NCBI GenBank assembly: GCA_964575425.1 | Contig: CAZNRD010000030.1 | Coordinates: 1-35,894 of the forward strand | Direction of reading: 5' to 3' | Length of the DNA stretch: 35,894 nucleotides | Source: DATEAV01 sp964575425 | GTDB taxonomy: Bacteria > Chloroflexota > Anaerolineae > Anaerolineales > E44-bin32 | In this document: piece by piece, positions 1 through 7,906 of the stretch | How the letters are laid out: every line of letters starts with the position of its first letter | How positions within the stretch are numbered: position 1 is the stretch's first letter | Notes under the pieces: model-generated | Told to the model about the DNA's origin: nothing | Seen by the model: only the letters and a program-made list of their open reading frames with translations | Database searches by the model: none | Program-made: the position numbers and the translations under genes

Positions 1-123
1 GAGCGCTCGGTCGCCACGTCGACCTTGACATACAAGGCCTTCTCATAGAAGGGGTAAGGGGTGGGGGAGAGTGAGGGTCTCCGTGCGATGGCCGAGATCC
101 GTCAGGTTTTTCAGCAGCCTCGC

Positions 124-756
124 TCACTCCTCCTCTGCCTCGAGAATGGCAGAGGCTCCGATGCCCGGACCGCGGCTCTTGGGCTGGTTCGCCGTGCGCC
201 AGGCGTCAAGGCGCGACACGAGCTGGCGGCCGAAGGTCATCCAGTCATCGACCAGAAGCACCAGCCCTGGCTGGTCCGGAAAGAGAAGGAGTCGGCTGAA
301 GAACAGGCGCAGCACGAATGGGCTGAGCGGCAGGCCGCGCAGGTCGACGCCGAGGGCCGTGCGGCCGCGGAAGGGTGCGATCAACTCGCGCTGAAGGCGC
401 GGCAGCGTGGATGGCGGGAAGATCTTGCTGACGTCGATGGGGCGCGTACCGAGGATGCGGCGGTAGGAGACCTTCATGCGGTAGATGGGGGTCTGCACGC
501 GCAGATGATCCTGGCGGGCCTGGACGTAAGCCCATCGCGGGCCGATCCAGGCAAGCAGCGTGAAAGCGAGCGACACCAAGCCTCCGGCCAGGAGCCAGTT
601 GTCGGCCGGGGGGCGCGGCCAGGCGAGCAGATTGAAACTCACGGGGAGCCACAGGCCTAGGAGAGCAAGGGTCAGGACCAGGCCCGGGCCGCGGTAGCGC
701 CGGACGGCCTGGCGATAGACCAGCAGAGGGAAGCGGTCTCCGGGGGTGCTGCTCAT
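124..756 (-). CDS. Small membrane protein with two N-terminal helices
   Basis: A 210-residue protein of unknown function. Two hydrophobic segments (about residues 24-46 and 54-75) are followed by a soluble basic part beginning near QDHLRVQTPIYRMKVSYRRI. That layout, two helices and then a beta-rich domain starting with a short strand, resembles bacterial PH-like membrane proteins, but no motif proves it. I chose the ATG at 756 because GGAG lies 5 nt upstream of it. The longer open frame back to 882 would run into the endonuclease III gene. The protein starts 31 bp after that gene ends, on the same strand, so the two may be co-transcribed. Certainty is good for the gene and low for any function. 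Confidence 0.7.
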   Translation of the reverse strand: MSSTPGDRFPLLVYRQAVRRYRGPGLVLTLALLGLWLPVSFNLLAWPRPPADNWLLAGGLVSLAFTLLAWIGPRWAYVQARQDHLRVQTPIYRMKVSYRRILGTRPIDVSKIFPPSTLPRLQRELIAPFRGRTALGVDLRGLPLSPFVLRLFFSRLLLFPDQPGLVLLVDDWMTFGRQLVSRLDAWRTANQPKSRGPGIGASAILEAEEE

Positions 757-787
757 CTGTGCTCCGCGTGTCAAGGTGCCCATAATT

Positions 788-1459
788 CTAGTCCCGCTGG
801 CGCCCGCGATAGTAGCGGCAGAGGTCCCGCAGCAAGCAGCGCTCACACAACGGCCGCCGCGCCTGGCAGACCTCGCGGCCATGGCGGATGAGGTTCAGGT
901 GGGCGGCGAGGTAACTGGAGGGGGGAAAGGCGGCGGCCAGGTGGCGGTGGGCGGCCTCGACCGTCATCCTCGCTGGCCGCAGGCCGAGGCGGCCGGTCAC
1001 GCGGTAGATGTGCGTATCAACGGGAAAGGCCGGGTGTTTCAGGGAGAAGAGCAGCACGATGGCTGCCGTCTTCGGGCCGACGCCCTTGAACTGCTGCAGC
1101 CAGGTCTGTGCTTCGTCGGGCGGCAGGTGGCACAGAAACTCCAGGTCGAGCGAGCCGCGCTGTTGTGAAAGGATCTTGAGTAGGCGCTGGATGCGAGGGC
1201 CCTTCTGGTTGGCCAGGCCGGCGGAGCGGATGGCCTGGATCACCGCCTGCGGTGAGGCATCGCGCACCTGCTCCCAGGTAGGGAATCGCCGTCGCAGCGC
1301 CTCGAAAGCGCGGTCCCGGTTCAGGTCGTTGGTGTTCTGGGAGAGGATGGTGGAAATCAGCTCATCCAGCGGAGGATGAGGACGGCGCCACTTCGGCTGG
1401 CCGTAGGCCCGCAGCAGACGGCGATGGACAGCCTGAGCCAGCTTCCTGTCTGCACCCAC
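788..1459 (-). CDS. nth: Endonuclease III-like DNA glycosylase/AP lyase
   Basis: Base-excision repair enzyme that removes oxidised pyrimidines and nicks the abasic strand. Counting from the GTG at 1459, the helix-hairpin-helix reads LQQFKGVGPKTA (about 121-132), with the family's catalytic Lys at 130 and the catalytic Asp at 148 in VDTHIYRV. A C-terminal iron-sulfur loop has Cys198, 205, 208 and 214 in the C-x6-C-x2-C-x5-C spacing typical of Nth. At 223 residues it has normal family length. The frame stays open to a TTG at 1489, but the GTG at 1459 aligns better with Nth N-termini. A TACAAT box on the minus strand (1471 to 1466) ends 6 nt before that GTG, which would make the transcript nearly leaderless. 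Function is confident; the start is less so. Confidence 0.9.
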   Translation of the reverse strand: MGADRKLAQAVHRRLLRAYGQPKWRRPHPPLDELISTILSQNTNDLNRDRAFEALRRRFPTWEQVRDASPQAVIQAIRSAGLANQKGPRIQRLLKILSQQRGSLDLEFLCHLPPDEAQTWLQQFKGVGPKTAAIVLLFSLKHPAFPVDTHIYRVTGRLGLRPARMTVEAAHRHLAAAFPPSSYLAAHLNLIRHGREVCQARRPLCERCLLRDLCRYYRGRQRD

Positions 1460-1479
1460 GGGGCGATTGTAGCAGGGAA

Positions 1480-1507
1480 TTGACCTCAATCGGATGTCTG
1501 CTATACT
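1480..1507 (+). promoter_or_regulatory. Sigma70-type promoter for the metallophosphoesterase gene
   Basis: TTGACC (1480-1485) and TATACT (1502-1507) are separated by 16 bp, close to the housekeeping consensus. Transcription would start near 1514 and read into the gene beginning at 1597. It lies just upstream of the divergent endonuclease III start. Confidence 0.6.
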
Positions 1508-1596
1508 GCACGCCAGACCCCACCCCGTACATGTGCGTGTGGCCAGTGCCCGGCCGGGTAGCAGCCCGGTGGCCGCGGCCCTTTGAGGAAACAGGA

Positions 1597-2538
1597 ATGA
1601 CGCGCCTCTACTTTGCGACGGACGTCCACGGCTCGGAAATCTGTTGGAAGAAGTTCGTCAATGCCGGGAAGTTCTACGAGGCGCAGGTGATCATCCTCGG
1701 CGGCGACATGACGGGCAAGGCCATCGTGCCGATCATCGCCCAGGGCAACGGCCGCCACAAGGTGACACTGCTCGACCAGGAGACCATCCTAGAAGGGCAG
1801 GAAGAGGTCCAGCGGATGGCCGAGACCATCCGCAACCGAGGCTACTACCCCTACGTGACCGACCCGGACGAGGTGGCCGAAATCTCCGGCTCCCCTGGCC
1901 GCTCCGACGCCCTCTTCCTGGAACAGGTCATGACGAGTATCCAGCGCTGGATGGAGTACGCCGATCAGAAGCTGGAAGGCACGGGCATCCGCTGCTACGT
2001 CTGCCCGGGCAACGATGACATGATGGAGATCGACGAGGCCATCCGGGCCTCCCGGCACGTCGAGATCGTCGAGGGGCGGGTCATCGAGCTCGACGACCGC
2101 CACGAGATGATCAGCACCGGCTGGTCGAACCCGACGCCGTGGAACACGCACCGCGAGGAATCAGAAGAGGCGCTGGGGCAGCGCATCGAGGTGATTGCAG
2201 CCAAACTCAAGGACCCGCGCAACGCCGTCTTCAACTTGCACGCTCCGCCCTACGGCAGCGGGCTGGACGAGGCCCCCGAACTCACCAAGGACTTGCGCCC
2301 TGCCTACGCCGGCCGCTCGCTTGTCCCCGTCGGCAGCAAGGCCGTGCTGGCGGCGATCGAGAAGTACCAGCCTCTGCTCGGGCTGTTCGGGCACATTCAC
2401 GAGGCCAAGGGGACGCGCAAGTATCGCCGCACACTGTGCATCAACCCGGGGAGCATGTACGAGCAGGGGATTCTCTCCGGCGTGTGGATCGACCTGAAGG
2501 AGAAGTCGCTGGGCAACTACGTCCTGACGACGGGCTGA
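1597..2538 (+). CDS. Calcineurin-like metallophosphoesterase, copy 1
   Basis: A 313-residue cytoplasmic metallophosphoesterase. The two-metal site residues are visible in order: Asp9 and His11 (ATDVHG), Asp37 (LGGD), Asn139 (GNDD in place of the usual GNHD), His215 (NLHAPP), and His266 and His268 (GHIHE). The substrate is unknown; the family covers phosphodiesters, phosphomonoesters and nucleotides. The start at 1597 follows GAGGAAACAGGA and begins right at the first beta strand. The same gene type recurs at 24355-25350, with the near-identical segments FVNAGKFY and GKxxxPxI. Both copies sit directly upstream of an APC permease, so I infer a functional pair. No signal peptide is visible. Confidence 0.88.
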   Translation: MTRLYFATDVHGSEICWKKFVNAGKFYEAQVIILGGDMTGKAIVPIIAQGNGRHKVTLLDQETILEGQEEVQRMAETIRNRGYYPYVTDPDEVAEISGSPGRSDALFLEQVMTSIQRWMEYADQKLEGTGIRCYVCPGNDDMMEIDEAIRASRHVEIVEGRVIELDDRHEMISTGWSNPTPWNTHREESEEALGQRIEVIAAKLKDPRNAVFNLHAPPYGSGLDEAPELTKDLRPAYAGRSLVPVGSKAVLAAIEKYQPLLGLFGHIHEAKGTRKYRRTLCINPGSMYEQGILSGVWIDLKEKSLGNYVLTTG

Positions 2539-2656
2539 GGCGGCCCGCGCTCCCGCGAGACGTGCTGCCCGGCGAAAGGAGGAAGCGCCTATCGAGCAAC
2601 GCAGATCAGAGGAGAGCCAGAGCCCCCACAACTGCCGCGGGGGCGACCTGGCCGAT

Positions 2657-2672
2657 CCGAGGACGTCCTCGG
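2657..2672. repeat. Perfect 16-bp palindrome before the APC permease gene
   Basis: CCGAGGACGTCCTCGG is fully self-complementary. It lies 34 bp before the permease ATG, in the 168-bp gap after the metallophosphoesterase. It could be an operator or a transcript hairpin. Nothing in the sequence identifies a binding protein. Confidence 0.5.
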
Positions 2673-2706
2673 GCCAATTCCATCGGACCAGTCAAGGAGC
2701 ATCTCG

Positions 2707-4560
2707 ATGAGCGAGGCAACCTTATTCGTCCGGAAAGCCAGTGGCCTGGTGCGTTCGTGGTCGATGTTCGACGCGTTTATCTACGCGACGTTCTCCATCA
2801 ACCTGATCACCCTCGGTTTGTTCATCTTCTCCTACTGCTGGTATTTTGAGGGGAATCTGGCGACGGCCGTTGTGGTGGGCGGCCTGTTCACCATCTTTGA
2901 GGTCATTGTCTACGCCAGCCTGATTTCGGTGATGCCCCGCGCCGGCGGCGACTACGTCTGGCAGAGCCGCATCCTCGGCCGCGGCCTGGGCTTCATCCTG
3001 ACAGTGACCGGATGGTGGTTCATCCTGTGGCTGTGGGTGCCGCTCTACGGTCAGATGCTGGCCTATGAGGTCCTCACGCCTCTGGCGGCCGTGCTGGGGT
3101 TCGCCGAGACGGCACGCTGGTTCACCACCTACCCGGTCGGTCCGCTGGTGAGCATGCTGCTGGTATGTGCCATTGTCTTCGTCTACATCGCCGTGGGCAT
3201 GAGATGGTACGCTCGCTTCCAGAAGCTGTCGTTTTCCCTGGGGATGATCGGGCTGGCTATCGTCTTTGGCCTGCTGCTCTTTGGTGACCGCCAGTCATTC
3301 ATCGCCGGGCTGAACAGCCAGCTGCCGGCGCTCTACGGCGTGCCGACCGGCGACTACTACCAGATGACGATCGCGGCCGGGCAGGAGGCCGGGGTGATCT
3401 ACGGGAATCTGGGTTCGATTCTCTTCCCGCTAAGCTTTGCCCTGATCCCGATGATCGTGTTCTTCAACCTGTGGCCGAACTGGGGCTCGACGCTCTATGG
3501 CGAGGTGCGCGGCGCCTCCGACTACAAGCGCAACTTCTGGGGCATGGCGATGGCGGTCATCGTCACGGCCGCGCTCGCGCTGATCTTCTTTGCCCTGATC
3601 GCCAAGACCATGGGTTGGGACTTCTACATGAACGCCAACGGTGCCTTCTGGAGCAGCATCTTCTACGGCACCGAGGTCCCGATCCCCGTCTGGCCATATC
3701 CGGTCCAGTTCGCCACCTTCCTGACCACCAGCCGGGCGCTGCAGTTCATCGTCATTCTGCTGGTGAGCTTCTGGTGGTTCGGCTGGTCCGGCACGGTCTT
3801 CCTCTCCTCGACGCGCGTGATCTTTGCCGCCGCGCTCGACCGCATGCTGCCGGAGTGGGTGTCGAAGATCGAGCCGCGCACCCGCACGCCCGTCAACGCG
3901 CTCCTGTTGATGGTCATCCCGTCGGTGATCATCTCCATCCTGTATGCCTACAACGTGGCCAGCTTCCAGACGCTGGCGCTGGACGCCACGCTGGTCATCG
4001 CCGTGACGTTCTGGGGCACGACGCTGGCCGGCATCATCCTGCCCTGGCGGCAGAAGGCCATGTTTGACGGCTCGCCCATCTCGAAGTACCGCGTGCCGCT
4101 GTGGCTGAGCTGGCTGGTGACCATCGCCTACGCCGTGGGCGGTGTGATCTACCTGACGTACCGCCAGTATGTGCTCGGGGCGCAGGTCTTCGCCGGCTTC
4201 GGCGAGCAGACTCTGCTCACCCAGTTGATGATCGTGCTGATCGCCCTGCTGTCGGTGGTCAACACGGTGGTCCTGGTCTGGGTCCTGGTATACGTCGGGC
4301 GCAAGCTGCTGGCCGGGGAGAAGTTCCCGCTGGTGACGGTGGCGGGCCTGATCTTCTTCGGCTTCCTCGACTGGCTGCTGATCGAATGGTTCTGGGATCC
4401 GGGCTACCTGTACGGCATCGGATGGCAGAACAGCACCTCGATGCTGTTCATGCTCATCATGTACGTCCTGGCGGCGGCCATCTTCTACGGCTTCAGCGCC
4501 TACCGCCGCAGGCAGGGCATCGACATCGACAAAGTCTACAAGGAGATCCCTGTCGAGTAG
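2707..4560 (+). CDS. APC-superfamily amino acid/amine permease, copy 1
   Basis: A 617-residue integral membrane protein with about 12-14 hydrophobic segments and the general pattern of the amino acid-polyamine-organocation family. The GGDYVWQSR segment after the second helix is typical of AA_permease_2-type members. It would import a small amino acid, amine or related solute; the substrate cannot be read. The start follows AAGGAGCATCTCG. It shares both ends with the permease at 22634-24262: RKASGLVR near the N-terminus and KEIPxE as the last residues. This marks the two as a narrow subfamily. The gene lies 168 bp downstream of a metallophosphoesterase, as its paralogue also does. Confidence 0.9.
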   Translation: MSEATLFVRKASGLVRSWSMFDAFIYATFSINLITLGLFIFSYCWYFEGNLATAVVVGGLFTIFEVIVYASLISVMPRAGGDYVWQSRILGRGLGFILTVTGWWFILWLWVPLYGQMLAYEVLTPLAAVLGFAETARWFTTYPVGPLVSMLLVCAIVFVYIAVGMRWYARFQKLSFSLGMIGLAIVFGLLLFGDRQSFIAGLNSQLPALYGVPTGDYYQMTIAAGQEAGVIYGNLGSILFPLSFALIPMIVFFNLWPNWGSTLYGEVRGASDYKRNFWGMAMAVIVTAALALIFFALIAKTMGWDFYMNANGAFWSSIFYGTEVPIPVWPYPVQFATFLTTSRALQFIVILLVSFWWFGWSGTVFLSSTRVIFAAALDRMLPEWVSKIEPRTRTPVNALLLMVIPSVIISILYAYNVASFQTLALDATLVIAVTFWGTTLAGIILPWRQKAMFDGSPISKYRVPLWLSWLVTIAYAVGGVIYLTYRQYVLGAQVFAGFGEQTLLTQLMIVLIALLSVVNTVVLVWVLVYVGRKLLAGEKFPLVTVAGLIFFGFLDWLLIEWFWDPGYLYGIGWQNSTSMLFMLIMYVLAAAIFYGFSAYRRRQGIDIDKVYKEIPVE

Positions 4561-4582
4561 CCTTCCCGGTGTGGCTGCGATT

Positions 4583-4610
4583 GCAGGGGCGGTTCGATGA
4601 CCGCCCCTGC
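4583..4610. terminator. Hairpin after the APC permease, member of the GGGGC palindrome family
   Basis: The arms GCAGGGGCGGT and ACCGCCCCTGC form a perfect 11-bp stem around a TCGATG loop, 22 bp after the stop codon. No T-run follows, so it may act in mRNA 3'-end stability or rho-assisted termination. Related palindromes occur at 9009, 31393, 32222 and 35566. Confidence 0.55.
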
Positions 4611-4745
4611 GTGCTGCCCACACCCCGATGATGGTGTCCGATGCGCTGCCCAGAACATCGCGCTCGGTGAACACGGCTGGCCTATCGAGTTGGCCCGCGG
4701 GGGATGGTCGAGGCATGGTCGTGGTTGTCTAGGCCTCAGGTAACA

Positions 4746-4765
4746 CGGCGCGGCTGGCCGCGCCG
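4746..4765. repeat. GC-rich inverted repeat just upstream of a promoter
   Basis: The arms CGGCGCGGC and GCCGCGCCG meet around a TG centre. It lies 8 bp upstream of the -35 box at 4774 and could insulate the ABC operon from upstream read-through. Confidence 0.4.
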
Positions 4766-4773
4766 CCACCCCA

Positions 4774-4801
4774 TTGACAGTGTGAGGACTAATGCTATAT
4801 A
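4774..4801 (+). promoter_or_regulatory. Strong promoter of the ABC importer operon
   Basis: A perfect TTGACA (4774-4779) is followed after 16 bp by TATATA (4796-4801); an overlapping TATATA two bases later gives 18 bp. Initiation near 4808 leaves about 214 nt of leader before the substrate-binding protein start. Confidence 0.65.
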
Positions 4802-4964
4802 TACCAGGAAGCCACACGGGATGCCTGATGTTGCTGCCTGGCCCGCCCGGACAGGACAAGGAGGTCAAGAACTGCTCGGAGTCGGATAGCGAGTGGTCTA
4901 GTGCGTTTCCACTACCCGTCTTTGCCTCGCCGCCCCAGGGGCCAAGGGTGGATCGAGGGTGAGG

Positions 4965-4995
4965 GGACATCCGATGGGGAAACCATCGGATGTCC
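4965..4995 (+). promoter_or_regulatory. 13-bp hairpin in the leader of the ABC operon
   Basis: GGACATCCGATGG and CCATCGGATGTCC form a perfect 13-bp stem around a GGAAA loop, 26 nt before the start codon at 5022. The absence of a T-run argues against a simple terminator. As DNA it would be a dyad operator; as RNA it would be a stable stem just upstream of the ribosome site. Confidence 0.5.
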
Positions 4996-5021
4996 AGAAT
5001 CCCTTCCCGGGAGAGGAGAAA

Positions 5022-6185
5022 ATGCCTACGTTCCACAGGAATCTCAGCCGTCGCGCGTTCCTGAAGTTCCTCGCCACTACCGGCGGTGGTGCATTCCTGG
5101 CCGCCTGCGGTCCACGAGGGACGCCCACAGTCGAGTTGCCTGACCTGACGACTGGTGTGAGCATCCCCCTGGATCTGCTCGTCCCAGCGGCCCAATCAGA
5201 GGGACAGCTCTCGGTCATTGCGCTGCCGCGTGACTGGGCCAACTATGGCGAGATGATCGACACCTTCAAGGCGAAATACGGGCTCCAGGTGAACGAACTG
5301 TTCCCCGACGCTGGCTCAGCGGACGAGATCGAAGCCATCCGGGCGAACCGGGAGGCGCGCGGGCCACAGGCGCCGGACGTGGTCGACATCGGCCTGGGGT
5401 TCACGACGCAAGCCACGGAGGAGGGCCTGTTCGCCAAGTATAAGGTGGCGACTTGGGACACCATTCCCGACGAGGTCAAGCACCCTGAAGGGTACTGGTA
5501 CGGTGACTACTATGGCGTCTTAGTCTTTGAGGGGAACCTTGACGTCGTCAAAGACGTGCCCCAGGACTGGGAAGACCTGCTTGACCGAAAGTACGCGAAC
5601 ATGTTCGCCTTGGCTGGAGAACCGACGGCCTCGGCCCAGGCGAACTACACGGTCTGGGCTTCCGGCCTCTCGCGAGTGGGGGAGCTTGGCATGGAGGCCG
5701 CGAAGGCAGGACTTGAGTTCTTTGCCGAGATGAACCGCCTGGGCGTCTTGATGCCCACGACTGCCAATACATCGACGATCGCCAGGGGCGAGACCCCGCT
5801 CACCGTGGAGTGGGACTACTTGGCGCTGGCCAACCGCGACCAGTTCGCTGGCAACCCGCCGACGGCGATCGTTGTGCCCGAGACAGGCGTGTTGGCTGGG
5901 CCGTATGTCCAGGCAGTGAGCGCCTATGCGCCTCATCCGTACGCGGCCCGGCTCTGGATGGAGTTCCTGTACTCGGATGAGGGGCAGCTGATCTGGCTCG
6001 AGGGCTACGCTCATCCCATCCGCTACAACGACCTGGCCGCTCGGGGTGTTATCCCTGAGGAACTGGCGGCCAAGCTGCCGCCCGCAGAGGACTACGCCAG
6101 GGCTGTCTTCCCGACAGTGGATCAGGTCAACGAGGCCAAGGTCTACATCGCCGAGAACTGGCGGAAGGTGGTCTACGGGGAGTAG
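5022..6185 (+). CDS. ABC transporter substrate-binding lipoprotein with Tat signal
   Basis: A 387-residue extracellular solute-binding protein. The N-terminus carries a twin-arginine signal (SRRAFLKF, residues 9-16), then a short hydrophobic stretch and a lipobox ending at Cys29 (LAAC), so it should be exported folded and anchored by lipid. The rest fits the type 2 periplasmic binding fold used with spermidine/putrescine, phosphonate or ferric-iron importers. The start at 5022 is supported by GAGAGGAG just upstream and by the position of the signal. It is the first gene of a four-gene importer operon, 12 bp before the first permease. The ligand is unknown; the neighbouring N-methyl metabolism makes an amine or betaine possible, by inference only. 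Confidence 0.88.
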   Translation: MPTFHRNLSRRAFLKFLATTGGGAFLAACGPRGTPTVELPDLTTGVSIPLDLLVPAAQSEGQLSVIALPRDWANYGEMIDTFKAKYGLQVNELFPDAGSADEIEAIRANREARGPQAPDVVDIGLGFTTQATEEGLFAKYKVATWDTIPDEVKHPEGYWYGDYYGVLVFEGNLDVVKDVPQDWEDLLDRKYANMFALAGEPTASAQANYTVWASGLSRVGELGMEAAKAGLEFFAEMNRLGVLMPTTANTSTIARGETPLTVEWDYLALANRDQFAGNPPTAIVVPETGVLAGPYVQAVSAYAPHPYAARLWMEFLYSDEGQLIWLEGYAHPIRYNDLAARGVIPEELAAKLPPAEDYARAVFPTVDQVNEAKVYIAENWRKVVYGE

Positions 6186-6197
6186 GGGTCGCGCAGC

Positions 6198-7109
6198 GTG
6201 AGTCATCTGGTCACCATGCGGCTTGGAAAGGGGGGCGCGCCATCGGCGCCCCCCTCACGCCCGAAGGTCTCGTGGGCGTGGCTTGGGGTCGCCCCCTTCT
6301 ACATCTTCTCCCTGGCCTTCTTGGTCATTCCCTCGGCCTCCATCGCGTTCCGTAGTTTCCAGGGACTGCATGGGGAGTTCACTCTTGACAATTTCCGGGA
6401 GCTGTTCTCGCGCCTCGATCTGATGCGTGCCTACGGGATGACTCTCCAGATCAGCGCGGTCACGGCGGTCATCGGTGGGATGTTCGGTTTCCTCCTGGCC
6501 TACGCTGTGATCCTTGGTGGGCTGCCCAGGTCCGTCCGCACTTTCTTCGTGACCTTCTCGGGCGTGGCCTCCAACTTTGCTGGTGTTCCACTGGCCTTCG
6601 CTTTCGTTGCCACCATGGGGCAGACTGGCCTCATCACTCGGTTCATCAATGACAGATTCGGAGTCAACCTGTATCAGCAGGGTTTCACGCTCTACAGCTT
6701 CTGGGGACTTTGTTTGGTGTACTTGTATTTCCAGTTTCCCTTGATGGTGCTGATCATGGCCCCGGCGCTGGATGGCCTGAGGCGGGAGTGGCGAGAGGCA
6801 GCGGGGAATCTGGGCGCGACCTATCTGCAGTTCTGGGCTCATGTGGCCCTGCCGATTCTTCTGCCTTCGATCCTGGGCACAATGATCCTTCTCTTTGGCA
6901 ACAGCTTCGGGGCCTATGCCACGGCCTACGCCTTAACAGGCACACACATCAATCTCGTGCCGATCATCATCGGTTCGAATATCTCGGGCGACGTCCTGTT
7001 CAATCCCGGGCTGGCGAACGCTCTGGCGCTTGGGATGGTCGTCATCATGGCGGTGTCGATTGGCGCGTATACCGGTCTCCAGCGCATAGGCGCAAGGTGG
7101 CTCCGGTGA
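6198..7109 (+). CDS. ABC transporter permease, first of pair
   Basis: A 303-residue inner-membrane permease with about six hydrophobic helices. The cytoplasmic EAA loop that contacts the ATPase reads EAAGNLGATYLQFW, followed by the usual LP (VALPILLP). It resembles PotB-type permeases. The start is GTG at 6198; an in-frame ATG at 6216 is the alternative. A GC-rich hairpin (arms GGGGGCGC/GCGCCCCC at 6231-6253) falls in the codons for the Gly/Pro-rich N-terminal tail. Its stop overlaps the next permease start by 4 bp, indicating translational coupling. Confidence 0.9.
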   Translation: MSHLVTMRLGKGGAPSAPPSRPKVSWAWLGVAPFYIFSLAFLVIPSASIAFRSFQGLHGEFTLDNFRELFSRLDLMRAYGMTLQISAVTAVIGGMFGFLLAYAVILGGLPRSVRTFFVTFSGVASNFAGVPLAFAFVATMGQTGLITRFINDRFGVNLYQQGFTLYSFWGLCLVYLYFQFPLMVLIMAPALDGLRREWREAAGNLGATYLQFWAHVALPILLPSILGTMILLFGNSFGAYATAYALTGTHINLVPIIIGSNISGDVLFNPGLANALALGMVVIMAVSIGAYTGLQRIGARWLR

Positions 7110-7891
7110 GAGTGAGAGGTCTCTGGTCCTGGCTGTGGGTTGTTCTGGGCCTGATCTACTTCTTTCTGCCGCTGGCCGCCAGCCTCGAGTTCAGCATGCG
7201 TGCCATTCGCGGCATCTACAGCTTCAGAGCATATCAGGTGGTCTTCTCGGACCCGAACTTCTACAAGAGTTTTGGTTTTTCGTTGCAGATGGGGATTCTG
7301 ACGATCCTCGTTGGTTTCCTGCTCCTTGTGCCAACAGCCTACTGGGTCCACCTGCGGCTTCCCAGCCACCGCTCGGTAGTCGAGTTCATCACCTTGCTGC
7401 CCTTCGTGGTCCCGGCGGTTGTCCTCGCCTTCGGCCTGATCCGCACCTACTGTTGTGAACCGATCCCCCTGGTGAGGAGCCCGGCTCTTCTGGTGGCGGC
7501 CTATGTCGTGCTCTCCTTCCCATACATGTATCGCGCCGTAGACACAGGGCTACGAGCGATCGATATTCGCACCCTGACGGAGGCGGCCCAAAGCCTGGGA
7601 GCGGGGTGGGGCACTATCCTTCTCCGGGTGATCTTTCCCAACCTGCGAGTGGCTCTCTTGAGTGGCGCCTTCCTGACCCTGGCCATCGTGATCGGTGAGT
7701 TCACCCTTTCCCAGCTGATGTATTGGCCGGCTTTCGGACCTTACATGCAAGCCATAGGCGTTTCCAGGGCCTATGAGCCAGCAGCGCTCGCGATCATCAG
7801 CTTCAGTCTCACTTGGGCTGCCATTGGCATCACCCAATGGGTAGGGCGAACTGCGCCGTGGCAGCAGGCGCAGATAGCGGGCGCACACTAG
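7106..7891 (+). CDS. ABC transporter permease, second of pair
   Basis: A 261-residue inner-membrane permease with about six hydrophobic segments and an EAA loop (EAAQSLGAGWGTILL, then FPNLR), resembling PotC-type partners. The frame is open well upstream, but the real start is almost certainly the GTG at 7106. It sits in the GTGA overlap with the first permease's stop and places a hydrophobic helix right after a short basic tail. Its EAA loop and its place between permease 1 and the ATPase (16 bp gap) indicate that it completes the membrane channel of the importer. Confidence 0.88.
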   Translation: MRVRGLWSWLWVVLGLIYFFLPLAASLEFSMRAIRGIYSFRAYQVVFSDPNFYKSFGFSLQMGILTILVGFLLLVPTAYWVHLRLPSHRSVVEFITLLPFVVPAVVLAFGLIRTYCCEPIPLVRSPALLVAAYVVLSFPYMYRAVDTGLRAIDIRTLTEAAQSLGAGWGTILLRVIFPNLRVALLSGAFLTLAIVIGEFTLSQLMYWPAFGPYMQAIGVSRAYEPAALAIISFSLTWAAIGITQWVGRTAPWQQAQIAGAH

Positions 7892-7906
7892 GCCGATGAG
7901 GCGATC

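Larger units (their letters stand above)
4561..5021. other. 461-bp intergenic region with hairpins, promoter and leader
   Basis: I see no convincing gene here. In order it holds a palindrome just after the permease stop (4583-4610), about 135 bp without recognised signals, a GC-rich inverted repeat (4746-4765), a strong promoter (4774-4801), and a leader of about 210 nt with a 13-bp hairpin (4965-4995) ending 26 nt before the next start codon. The leader did not match the conserved boxes of the cobalamin, TPP, SAM-I or glycine riboswitches as I know them. Confidence 0.6.

Noticed and set aside
1..123. Possible end or start of another gene at the left edge (short open frames on both strands, e.g. 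plus strand to a TAG at 46-48).
   Set aside because: All frames here are under 30 codons, none carries a recognisable motif, and no start with a ribosome site is visible.
124..882. Full-length 252-residue open frame as the membrane protein.
   Set aside because: It would overlap the endonuclease III gene by 95 bp and add an Arg/Ala-rich segment; the ATG at 756 has a proper ribosome site.
3430..4716. Long antisense frame (over 400 codons) opposite the first APC permease.
   Set aside because: It is a shadow of GC-rich codons: His/Asp/Gln-rich, without motifs, opposite a clear transporter gene. The same applies to other long antisense frames such as 12829-14364, 16259-18001 and 29096-30622.
4808..5021. 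Cobalamin or other known riboswitch in the ABC operon leader.
   Set aside because: I could not find the conserved B12 box or the cores of the TPP, SAM-I or glycine classes; only the hairpin stands out.
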